Below are positions 9,504-17,378 of a stretch of 56,797 bases of DNA, piece after piece (position 1 is the first letter of the stretch; each line of letters begins with the position of its first letter). A model generated the notes under the pieces. That model saw nothing but the letters and a program-made list of their open reading frames with translations. It did not search any database and was not told where the DNA came from. Where the stretch lies: the NCBI GenBank assembly GCA_019217005.1, contig JAHBNG010000098.1:1-56797 (forward strand). Direction: 5' to 3'. Position numbers and translations under genes: made by a program. Source of the stretch: Chloroflexi bacterium TSY. Its GTDB lineage: Bacteria; Chloroflexota; Anaerolineae; Caldilineales; Caldilineaceae.

Positions 9504-10536
9504 TTAACTTAGCGATTTAAGCAGTGCATCTAGCAAAACATCTTGTTCATCAAGCCAGGGTTTTTGCCGAACCAACCGTATCAAATCAATGCTTTGCAAA
9601 TGTTGCACAAAGACCGGGGGTCGCGATTGGTCAAGGGATATAAGAATGATGGGTTTCTTGAGGGCGTAGGCCATCCCAATTTCAAACGAGCAAAAGTGCG
9701 AGGCTAAGGTGGCCTGGGATAGAAGCGCAACAAAACAGCTCTGATTTTGCAAGGCTGCGATGATCGTCCCCTGCCAATCGGTCCCTGGTGGAATTGAGTC
9801 AGCACAGAGAAAAAGATCAGCTTGGAAATAGGTGCGTAGATAATCCATGACGGGCATAATCAGGGCCTCATCCTTGACTGCATGGGAGATAAAAGCCGAT
9901 TTTAACAAAGTCTCAGGAGGGGGCAACGCGGCTGTGGTGATGGCATCTGGATCGGCCAACAGGGTTTGAATATGTTTGAAGGCCTGTAAAGGATCAGTTC
10001 TTGATAGATCGATCACCCGGGCCTGAGAAAATAGCGCAGCCAATAAAGGGGTGGTTCATTTTAGCTGGATAGATAGGTTTACACTTTTAGAAACAGAAAG
10101 AACGTTTATATTCTCTGATTTCGCCGGTTCTCAGAGAGAAAACGGTCTCATATAGATTTTTGTCTATATATCAAAAGTGTAAACCTAATTTTGAACCACC
10201 CCCCAATAAATGGCTAGAACCTCCCAACGAAACCAAGATCCTTTTGTGAGCCTGAATCTGCTGATAAACCTTTATCGGATATTCAAGATCAGTCCCATCA
10301 GCAATCATGACCAGCGTGTTCAGAGCGGGCAAAGGGTCTCCAGGGAGGCAGGTTACGCCCTGGTAGTGTGAGGCTAATTTATGAGCCAAATTCTCAAAAC
10401 GGTATGACGCGCAAAAGCCGATCTCGGCCCAACTGCTGCTATCACTACAGGCCCAATCTTCAGCGATGTGGCTACCGTCACATAGCGGAAATTGTTCAGA
10501 GCGACCACAAACGCACAATTTAAGACGATTTTTCAT
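9504..10536 (-). pseudogene. CDGSH iron-sulfur / TIR fusion protein interrupted by MITE A
   Basis: Two frames (10171-10536 and 9504-10043) are separated by a 155-bp MITE. Removing the element plus one 8-bp duplication joins GGSSHLL to AALFSQARVIDL and gives one frame of 289 residues. Residues 8-23 (CVCGRSEQFPLCDGSH) match the CDGSH signature exactly, with three Cys and one His to bind a 2Fe-2S cluster. A middle alpha/beta region of unknown fold follows (about residues 35-150). The C-terminus is a TIR domain: AFISHAVKDE, then ALLSQATLASHFCSFEIGMA with the likely catalytic Glu, then PIILISLD. TIR domains in bacterial defence proteins often cleave NAD+; coupling to a redox-active cluster is my inference. 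In the present sequence the C-terminal half has no proper start. Confidence 0.85.
10048..10202. mobile_element. MITE family A, complete copy (155 bp)
   Basis: Begins GGGGTGGTTCATTTTAG and ends TAATTTTGAACCACCCC. Its subterminal repeat reads AGGTTTACACTTTT on one side and AAAAGTGTAAACCT on the other. It is flanked by CCAATAAA at 10040-10047 and 10203-10210 (8-bp duplication). It has the same length as the copy at 51751-51905 and matches it in reverse orientation over most of its length. No coding capacity. It splits the CDGSH-TIR gene and adds a short tail and stop to the N-terminal half. Confidence 0.95.
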
Positions 10537-10596
10537 AATAGTCAGAATGTACTATATGTACACCTCAATATGGAGAAGAAGGGATGGGAAATGCTG

Positions 10597-12060
10597 CTAA
10601 CCGATATTCAACTGCTGTAGCAACTTGGGCATCGTCTCACTTTCAGGATTCAATGCCACTGCTCTGTTTAGACTGGACGCAGCAGAGGCTAAATCTCCGC
10701 TTACTAGATAGGCCCGCCCCAGTTCTTCGTGGGCTTCGGCTGACTCGGGGAAGAGCGTCACCCACACGTCCAGCAAAGGCATCACCACATCCGGACGTTG
10801 CGCCCAGATGGCGCTTTGGGTCGCGTGGGGGAAGTGATGTTCGTCAAAGTCATAATTATCGGCAGCCGTTGCCTGCAGGAGACGGTATTCCGCAATGGCC
10901 GCTTCTGGACCGGCTGCCTGCAAGCGCGCACCGACTGGCACAGTAATGGGCGGTCTAGGTGCCGTTGGATCTAGACCCAGCATAAGATCCAGGGCAGCAT
11001 CGGTAATAGCCCACGCGGTGGCGCAGTAGGTATTGGCCATCACCATGACGCCAACCTGTTCTTGGGGCAACAGCACCTTATCGGCAAAGTACCCAGGGTC
11101 GCTACCACCATGATGCACAACAGATCGCTCCCGGTAGGTCCCCCGAAACCAGCCCAGACAAGATGTCTCTGCCCATGTCTCTTCCCCAGTCACGGCCACA
11201 GGGTGCCAGAGTGTCTCATAGGTATCCTCACGCAGGATCCGTTGGCCGTCGAGGGTGCCATGCGTCAGGTTGGCCAACATCCAGCGGCACATGTCGGCCG
11301 GGCTTGAATGGAGTGATGAGTTGGGTGCATGGGCGCGATTGTAGGGGTAAGCATTGGGAAGCGTCATGAGGGGTGCGCCAAAGTGAGGCGTTGTCGCCAG
11401 ATCGGGGGAGACGTCACGAAGCAGAAAGGTACTGTCCTTCATGCCTAGCGGTTCGAATATGTGGCGCTTGACATAGGCTTCAAATGATTGACCCGACACC
11501 TTGGCGATGACGTCGCCCAGCACGCTAAAGGCATCATTGCTATAGGCATAGCGCTCACCAGGTGCGGCAACCATCTCCCGGTCCGCTAGACTACGCACAA
11601 AGCGTTCCAGAGCCTCCTCGTCGTCAGATTCTGCCTGATGCAAGCCATAGTCATCCGAATCGGGCATACCGCTCGTGTGGCTCAGTAGCTGACGCAGCGT
11701 AATTTTCTCAAAGTCCCCACTCTTGAGCTGAAAGTAGGGTAAATAAGTCGTGATAGAGGCATCCAAATCCAGTTGGCCACCTTCCCACAATTGCATAATG
11801 GCGGTGGCGACAAAGGACTTCGAGACCGAGGCCAGATGGAAGAGCGAACGATCCGTCACGGGTTCGCCGGTATCGAGGTTGCGTTTGCCAAAGCCCTGTG
11901 CATAGAGGACTTTTCCACCCTTGACAAGGCCAATCCCCAAGCCAGCGAGGCCATAGCCATCCATCACCTCCTCGATGATGGGTACCAGCTTTTCTTCGAC
12001 CGCGCTAGAGAGACCTTGGTGGGTTAGGTCTTGATCTGGTATGGTATGATTTGATGGCAT
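10597..12060 (-). CDS. beta-lactamase-family serine hydrolase with C-terminal TPR-like region
   Basis: 487 residues from the ATG at 12060; the open frame extends to 12129 but that part looks non-coding. The catalytic SxxK motif is SVSK within LASVSKSFVATA. The second motif is YSN (RYAYSNDAFS) and the third is HHGG. This is the class C / penicillin-binding-protein-like fold of esterases and peptidases. The last about 110 residues, from AAIAEYRLLQA to the end, look like TPR helices (AHEELGRAYLVSGDLASAASS). No signal peptide is visible, so a cytoplasmic esterase or amidase is more likely than drug resistance. A 10-bp inverted repeat (GAATACACCT / AGGTGTATTC, 12102-12111 and 12156-12165) lies just upstream and could be an operator. 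Confidence 0.85.
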   Translation of the reverse strand: MPSNHTIPDQDLTHQGLSSAVEEKLVPIIEEVMDGYGLAGLGIGLVKGGKVLYAQGFGKRNLDTGEPVTDRSLFHLASVSKSFVATAIMQLWEGGQLDLDASITTYLPYFQLKSGDFEKITLRQLLSHTSGMPDSDDYGLHQAESDDEEALERFVRSLADREMVAAPGERYAYSNDAFSVLGDVIAKVSGQSFEAYVKRHIFEPLGMKDSTFLLRDVSPDLATTPHFGAPLMTLPNAYPYNRAHAPNSSLHSSPADMCRWMLANLTHGTLDGQRILREDTYETLWHPVAVTGEETWAETSCLGWFRGTYRERSVVHHGGSDPGYFADKVLLPQEQVGVMVMANTYCATAWAITDAALDLMLGLDPTAPRPPITVPVGARLQAAGPEAAIAEYRLLQATAADNYDFDEHHFPHATQSAIWAQRPDVVMPLLDVWVTLFPESAEAHEELGRAYLVSGDLASAASSLNRAVALNPESETMPKLLQQLNIG

Positions 12061-12253
12061 TAGATAAAGATCCTTGACCAATAAAAAAAGCCGCAGGGTT
12101 GGAATACACCTACGGCTACGTGGCAGCACGAAGTGAAAGCTATGACATCACACCAAGGTGTATTCTCAGAGTTGATGCTTGCAGAGCAAGCGGCAGCGCG
12201 TGGCTTGACTTTATGAATATCATTGAATGCACCTCCTTTGAGGTATCGAACTT

Positions 12254-14149
12254 TCTCGGAAAGTGTAGTCGGATGTCAGACCAGAGAGGTCGAGGCCGAC
12301 CAATCGCGAGTTGTTAAGAATTTACCCCCAACCCCAAGCTGTTTCCGACGTAGTGATAAGTAGAAAGTGTGGGCTCATTGGAACGACCAAACGGAAACAG
12401 AAAGGGGGGTCGGATGTTAACCAGCATCTTCCGTCACAAGCAGTATGTGCGGTTTGTACGCCATCGAGCGGGTCGATATGGTGCGCTGCGCTGCGACCAT
12501 CGCCATTATGCGGTATGGCGCAAGCTGTCAGCGACGAATCTCGATGGTGCGTACCCGTTTTTGGCACCGTTATACGTGCCAGACTGGGGACGACCCGTGC
12601 GCGACCCGGTGTCCATGTTGCGCTCGTGTCTGGCCATGATGCTCTGTGGTCAGACGAGCTTCGATGTGTGTGGGTGGGGCAGATGCGCGATGAGCCCTTC
12701 TACGCCCTCATCAGCGGCTTCGAGCCCAACGACGTGCCTGGCGTGGGCACGTTTTACGACTTTCAAGACCGTCTCCTGCAACGCGAGCGGCAAGCCCGCA
12801 GCCAGGCTCGTCGCCCCTATCAACGGCGAGATGAGCGGGATCAAGCCGCTGCCCACAAGGACAAGAACGATCTGCGCCCCCATGCGGGCATCGTCAATCG
12901 CCTGACCGCGCTCATTCTGGGGCGCCCTTTTGCGCCGCCAGCCGTCGCTGAACTACTGGCAGGTCAGACTGGTATGGCCGCCTTGCCTACTTGGGAGCAG
13001 GTGCTGCAACGGCTCTTCTACGGCTGCTTCGTGGCCCACTCAGTCGAGTTGGGCTTGCTCGACCTGGACCATCTCCATGTGGCTGGCGACGGCGCCAAAC
13101 TGCCCACTTGGGCCAATCCCTACGGCCAGAAGCTGTGTAAGTGCAATAATCGAGGTAAGAAACGCCACGAACGCTGTCGCTGCCATCGCGCCTACAACGA
13201 CCCCCACGCCCTCTGGGGCTGGGACAGCTACCGTCATTGCTGGGTCTATGGGCACACGGCCTATGAACTGACCGCCTATTCGCTCCAGCATCGCTGCCAA
13301 CTACCCTTGGTCATCACTATGGCTGATGGCAATCGTCATGACAGTCCCCTCGGGCTCGCGACGCTCTATCGGGGGCGAGAAATCTTCGGCTTGCCCATCC
13401 AGACTGCCACTTTGGATGCCGCCCACGATGTCATCGGCTATTATCGCCTTGCCACCCTGCGTTGGGACATGGCGCTGGTCATGCCCCTTAACCAACGCAA
13501 CCAGGACCACAGCCGCTTTGCTGGCTCCATACGCCTAGACGGCAGTATCCCTATCTGTCCCGCCGGGCGGCCCATGACACGCTGGGGCTTCTGTCCCGAC
13601 CGCTTGCGCATCAAGTGGCGCTGTCCCTTGGCCGCCGCCACGAAGACGCCCGACGTGATCACCTGTCCGCACTTTGGCCAGGATTGCTCTGGTTCAGCCT
13701 ATGGGCGCGTCGTCTATACCTATCCCAAGGACAACTATCGCTTGCACACCCGCATCCCCAGGGACAGCGACCTTTGGCAACTTCATGCTAACGCTCGCTC
13801 CTGCGCTGAACGCTCAGTCAAGCGCAAGAAGTACGACTTTCATCTCCTCCAGACCCGCACTGCTGGCCGCGACCGATGGTTCTTCCGCTTCGCTCTCGCG
13901 GCCATGTGTCAGCACGTCGACGCCTGGCTACACCATGCCGCCCGACGACTCGCTTAACACTTGACCCCCTGGGCCACTCACACTTCTCCGCGCTCGGCCA
14001 GGACTACGGATGCCGACCCTTGCCTACTTTTCCCTGCCACTCACACTTTTTTGCCGCTATCCGACATTTTTCTTCCTACTCCCTCCCTTACGCACTTTTT
14101 CGACCCTCCTCGCACCATCGACCTCGGGGATGATGTGCACTTTCCGAGA
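12254..14149 (+). mobile_element. IS1182-like insertion sequence
   Basis: A single transposase gene is flanked by imperfect inverted ends. TCTCGGAAAGTG lies at 12254-12265 and CACTTTCCGAGA at 14138-14149, with weaker similarity extending outwards (CGAACT / AGCTCG). The exact ends and any target duplication could not be fixed. The transposase stop is followed by about 190 non-coding bases before the right end. Confidence 0.7.
12414..13957 (+). pseudogene. IS1182/IS5-type DDE transposase with one frameshift
   Basis: The N-terminal part (MLTSIFRHKQYVRFVRHR onward) is in one frame to about 12660. The rest (VGQMRDEPFYALISGFEP to HHAARRLA) is in a second frame. The frames join if two bases are removed from the GTGTGT run at 12664-12671, giving about 513 residues. 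VAGDGAKLPTW carries the likely first catalytic Asp and ATLDAAHD the second. A Cys/His-rich insert (CKCNNRGKKRHERCRCHR) lies between them. It would cut and join IS ends. The slip sits in a dinucleotide repeat, so real frameshift and sequencing error are both possible. Confidence 0.8.
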
Positions 14150-14309
14150 GAGCTCGTATCACGTAGCGTGATTTGGTCGCGGCTGTGGATCAAGTAATGC
14201 TTCTCGTTGAGAATCTGGTTATAGTCTGAGATTCTTGAAACTGCATGTGTCCATCACTTATCGGTCAGCCACGCTCCACAATTTATCCTAAAATCGACCA
14301 CATATGTGA
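13958..14309. other. IS right end and short spacer, no gene
   Basis: Contains the non-coding tail and right inverted end of the IS1182-like element to 14149. About 160 bases follow before the stop of the acetyltransferase gene. I see no further gene or RNA. Confidence 0.5.
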
Positions 14310-15180
14310 TCAACTGGCGCTGGCTCGTTCAACTACTGAGACGCTGAGCGGGGACTTGAGTTGATTCGTCAAAGTAAGTACCTCCTCAATGCTAATTGCG
14401 TATAGAATACATGTGTCGCCCCGGCGGTTTTTCTCCTGCCCAATCGCTCTTGCGAAGTGGGAATACAGACCGTTGGTATTGGTATCCCCCACTCGCGCGT
14501 GGAAGCGCAGTTGCAACAATCGTGCCCCAACGATCGATATCGTATCCCCCACTCGCGCGTGGAAGCGCACATGTAATATCGAGCCGTGCCTCTGCACCAT
14601 TCGTATCCCCCACTCGCGCGTGGAAGCGCAGTACGCATTCCGGCTGGCATTTTTTAATCTCCTGTATCCCCCACTCGCGCGTGGAAGCGCAGCGTAGCGC
14701 CTGCACCGGCTGATGAGCCAATATGTATCCCCCACTCGCGCGTGGAAGCGCAACGATGGTAAGATAGGCATGTGATGTTTTTCTCGTATCCCCCACTCGC
14801 GCGTGGAAGCGCAGTTCGCGTACACCCGACTTTTGCAATGTCTCCGCCAAAGCACAGACACAATCGCGAAATAAACCTGTATGACGATGGCTCTTAGCAA
14901 TGCCTGCAATGTAGACAAAACCAACTTCCTTGTTGGTGTACTGGTGGGATGGTTCGCCAAGAAAGTAGCCGAGCATGCCGATCATCGTTTCATTTGCGAT
15001 TGGGGAGTCGATATAGACACCGACAACGCCGCCCTTGACAAAAAGAAGCCGGGCAATATCCTGAACAACATCTCGTTTGCTAAAGTGAAACTCCTCTCTC
15101 ATCGACCAGAGGAAATCGACAAGGATTGAATCTTCCGATGGGGCACATACTCGGAAAGTAATCGGTCTTTTGCCTTTCAT
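14310..15180 (-). pseudogene. GNAT N-acetyltransferase interrupted by an internal CRISPR-like array
   Basis: The start at 15180 has a purine-rich GAGAG upstream. The N-terminal 122 residues (MKGKRPITFRVCAPSED to TLQKSGVRE) have GNAT character, with an acyl-CoA region around VGFVYIAGIAKSHRHTGLFRD. The frame then enters the repeats at 14813 and stays open through them to 14392, giving a chimaeric 262-residue product. The native C-terminus (TNTNGLYSHFARAIG, then QEKNRRGDTCILYAIS) lies beyond the array in another frame, ending at 14310. Deleting five repeat-spacer units (304 bp) and keeping one repeat puts both parts in one frame of 188 residues, with the repeat coding LRFHARVGDT. So the repeat appears native to the gene. 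The acetyl acceptor is unknown. Confidence 0.8.
14482..14813. CRISPR. orphan CRISPR-like array: six 28-bp repeats, five spacers, inside a GNAT gene
   Basis: Six identical repeats, each beginning GTATCCCCCACTCG and ending GTGGAAGCGCA, lie at 14482-14509, 14542-14569, 14603-14630, 14664-14691, 14725-14752 and 14786-14813. Spacers are 32, 33, 33, 33 and 33 bases and unrelated to one another. Start-to-start spacing is 60, 61, 61, 61 and 61. A 28-29 bp repeat with a 61-bp unit fits type I-E (or I-F) arrays. The repeat starts GT-CCCC and can form a CCAC/GTGG stem. There is no degenerate terminal repeat, no obvious AT-rich leader and no cas gene in the window. Both flanks are coding sequence of one acetyltransferase gene. 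No spacer matches elsewhere in the window that I could see. Confidence 0.85.
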
Positions 15181-15309
15181 AAAGCGACTCTCTTTCTGTT
15201 TTGGCTTGATTGACTTGATACGTCCAGTGTAGCCAGGGGGCGTTAACGATTCATTGCCGAATCATTACCAAAGCGTCATGCAGAGTATCACCCGCACAAT
15301 TGGCAGCTG

Positions 15310-15711
15310 TCGCGCGGAATTACTGTGTTTAGCCCGTTGGTCCAGTTGGGCGTCTCGCCGACGGCAAGTGTCGGCCTGATTGGTATCGGTGGCCTTGGTC
15401 ACCTGGCGCTCAATTTTGCGCGCGCTTGGGGCTGCCACGTAACGGCATTTACATCGACCGAGGCAAAGAAACAGAAGGCCCTGGAATTGGGTGCTCATGA
15501 AGTTCTGAACTCACGAGATGCAGAACCTCTTGCAAGTGTATCCGATCGCTTCGACCTATTGCTTTCCACTGTGAACGTTCCTCTAGACTGGAACGCCTAT
15601 ATGGGGACCCTAAAGCGGCGCGGCCGTTTGCACGGCATAGGTGTGGTTCCGGAGCCGATTAGTATTCCAATGATGTCTATATTGGATAGGAAGTATTTGA
15701 GGTCAGAATGA
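15310..15711 (+). pseudogene. zinc-type alcohol dehydrogenase (YahK/CAD-like), internal fragment
   Basis: The frame reads GITVFSPLVQLGVSPTASVG, then the Rossmann motif GIGGLGHLALNFARAWGC, and later STVNVPLDWNAYMGTLKRRG. This is the NAD(P)-binding half of a cinnamyl/aldehyde-reductase type zinc alcohol dehydrogenase. The N-terminal zinc-binding domain (GHE motif, structural zinc cysteines) is missing. The C-terminus breaks off at 15711, where an IS701-like remnant begins. Dead fragment. Confidence 0.85.
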
Positions 15712-16440
15712 TTGAAAGGATTGCGACGGACAATGAGCCAGACTGAAGGACCGGGCAGGCCATGGCGAGAAGCGACCACGCGACAGATAGCAATTTCGGA
15801 CCAAATCAACCCTTTGCTCCCCTCCTTGAGTGCGTGTAAAGAGAAGGCATCATCGGAGAAAGCAGCCACCAGTGATTGGACAGTGGAGGCGGCCGGCTCG
15901 CTGGGACAAAGTTGGAGAGTGGTCGGTGGGCACCCCTGCCCGAACGTGCGGGGAGACGAGTAGCCGGTCGTGTCCACCAGAGACGAGTATCGGTGGGAAT
16001 CTCGGCAAAGTAGTGGTATGGGGTTTCCGCGGCAATGCGGTCCAGTAAGGCGGTATCTTTGCCAAAGGCTTCATCCATGGTCGCCCAACGAAGGGTGCGT
16101 TCTTCGGTGATGCCGAAGTATTCACGCTGCGGATTGAGGCAGGCGAAACTGGCGGTGCAGATCTCCTTCTTGCGTCCCCATCTGCTCTTGCACCTGGCGT
16201 AGGGCTCCACCTCACGTTGGACTGGGTATGACTCCAGGCGCAAGCCTTGATAGCAGTGTGGGCAATCATTGGGCGAGCGAAGTTTCCAGCGCCAGGGCAG
16301 GCGTGCTTTGGCATTTTTCCAGCTGCGGCGCAGGCGAAGCGTAGAGTTTCCAGGAGACTTTCACGAGCAGGAAGGCAAACAGAATCAGGAGGAGCCGGTC
16401 GAATTCGAGGAGTTGGCTGTTCATAGGCGGTCAGAGTATA
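15712..16440 (-). pseudogene. IS701-like DDE transposase remnant, multiply frameshifted
   Basis: Pieces in at least three minus-strand frames line up as one transposase. They read QREYFGITEERTLRWATMDE, AFGKDTALLDRIAAETPYHY, FAEIPTDTRLWWTRPATRLP, and then in another frame SLVAAFSDDAFSLHALKEGS and GLIWSEIAICRVVASRHGLP. The order WATMDE-F-KD--LLDRIA---YHYFAEIP-DTR-W resembles the IS701 family. No inverted ends were identified. It abuts the alcohol dehydrogenase fragment, so its insertion, or a later deletion, probably destroyed that gene. The upstream boundary near 16440 is approximate. Confidence 0.65.
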
Positions 16441-16576
16441 CTGCTGGTGACTTCAACAATTGTCTGCGGTGCAGACGCCAATCATTACCCTGACCACCTA
16501 TTTTGTCAACTAGTTCATCCTTGATGAATTATTCGATGTTTCCATAGGCAGTACCCATCATTTTTTGAGAAAATAC

Positions 16577-17335
16577 CTACTTGATCGCTACAAAGTCAAA
16601 CTCCAACTTCAACTCATCCCCCACGTTTGCAACGAACGGCACATCTGGTATTAAAATGTCATAATCTGCATAAATAATGCTGGCTGACGCCAATCCACTC
16701 ACCTGCGCATCCGAGTCCGCTGTTACCGTCGTAGCAAAGGTTTCAGAGCGGGTTTGGGCTTTGATTGTGAGGTCACCGGTGACCTGGATATCGAAGGTGT
16801 CACCTACGCCAATGGTGTCGGAAAATCCCTCGATAGTGGTCGGAGTAAAGGTGATAGTTGGATAAGTACCAGATCTAAGCACAAAGCGACGGATAGCCGT
16901 ATCACGGCGATTGCTGTCGGTAACAAAGCTGGCGGCGTCAATGGTAATTACACCGATCTGGGTATTTGCTGGGTTAGCTGGGTCGATCAGGATCTCGCCG
17001 CTAAGGGATGAAGTAACACCAACGACGGTGACAGAGTTGCCGCGCAGTTCTTCATCAATGTAAAAGCGGGCTTCAGACTGATCTGGCACAATGATGAATG
17101 TGGCAGTATTGCTGCTTGCGCTGGCATCATCGCTAGATTTAGCGCCGGTTTCTACAGCTTCTTCGGCAGAAGATTCGGTTGGTTCAACAGCGGCTACTGC
17201 CAAAGCTTCTCCTGCCGGCAGCGCTACGGGCTCCTCAACTATAGATGAAACGGATGAGGCACAAGCCGTAAGAACCAAGGCCACAACAATAGATAATCCG
17301 CCGAAGAGGTATTGCTTGGACAACGTTTGCTTCAT
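16577..17335 (-). CDS. YceI-family lipoprotein
   Basis: 252 residues. A lipoprotein signal ends in VVALVLTAC, followed by a low-complexity Ala/Glu/Ser linker to about residue 75. The YceI domain follows: FIIVPDQSEARFYIDEEL, GVITIDAASFVTDSNRRDTA and FTPTTIEGF. YceI proteins form a lipocalin-like barrel that binds isoprenoid-type lipids outside the cytoplasm. It begins 43 bases downstream of an octaheme cytochrome on the same strand, which suggests co-transcription. A link to quinone or isoprenoid handling for that cytochrome is an inference from position. Confidence 0.9.
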   Translation of the reverse strand: MKQTLSKQYLFGGLSIVVALVLTACASSVSSIVEEPVALPAGEALAVAAVEPTESSAEEAVETGAKSSDDASASSNTATFIIVPDQSEARFYIDEELRGNSVTVVGVTSSLSGEILIDPANPANTQIGVITIDAASFVTDSNRRDTAIRRFVLRSGTYPTITFTPTTIEGFSDTIGVGDTFDIQVTGDLTIKAQTRSETFATTVTADSDAQVSGLASASIIYADYDILIPDVPFVANVGDELKLEFDFVAIK

Positions 17336-17378
17336 AGTATATCCTACGAATGGATGGCTTTAGATCGATATTATATCG

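Noticed and set aside
10048..10202. MITE A as a deletion derivative of the IS1595 element in this window
   Set aside because: Both make 8-bp duplications, but the ends differ (GGGGTGGTTCA against GGCTCAT). The partner transposase must be elsewhere.
12414..13957. Programmed frameshift in the IS1182-like transposase
   Set aside because: The slip is in a GT repeat, with no slippery heptamer or clear downstream structure; IS1182 enzymes are normally made from one frame.
14389..14713. Plus-strand open frames through the array with repeated PTRAWKR / PLARGSA peptides
   Set aside because: The 61-bp unit is not a multiple of three, so the frame rotates each unit. They are a by-product of stop-free repeats, not a repeat protein.
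14482..14813. Array as a simple tandem duplication of gene sequence
   Set aside because: Only the 28-bp repeat is duplicated; the five intervening 32-33 bp segments are unrelated to one another and to the gene.
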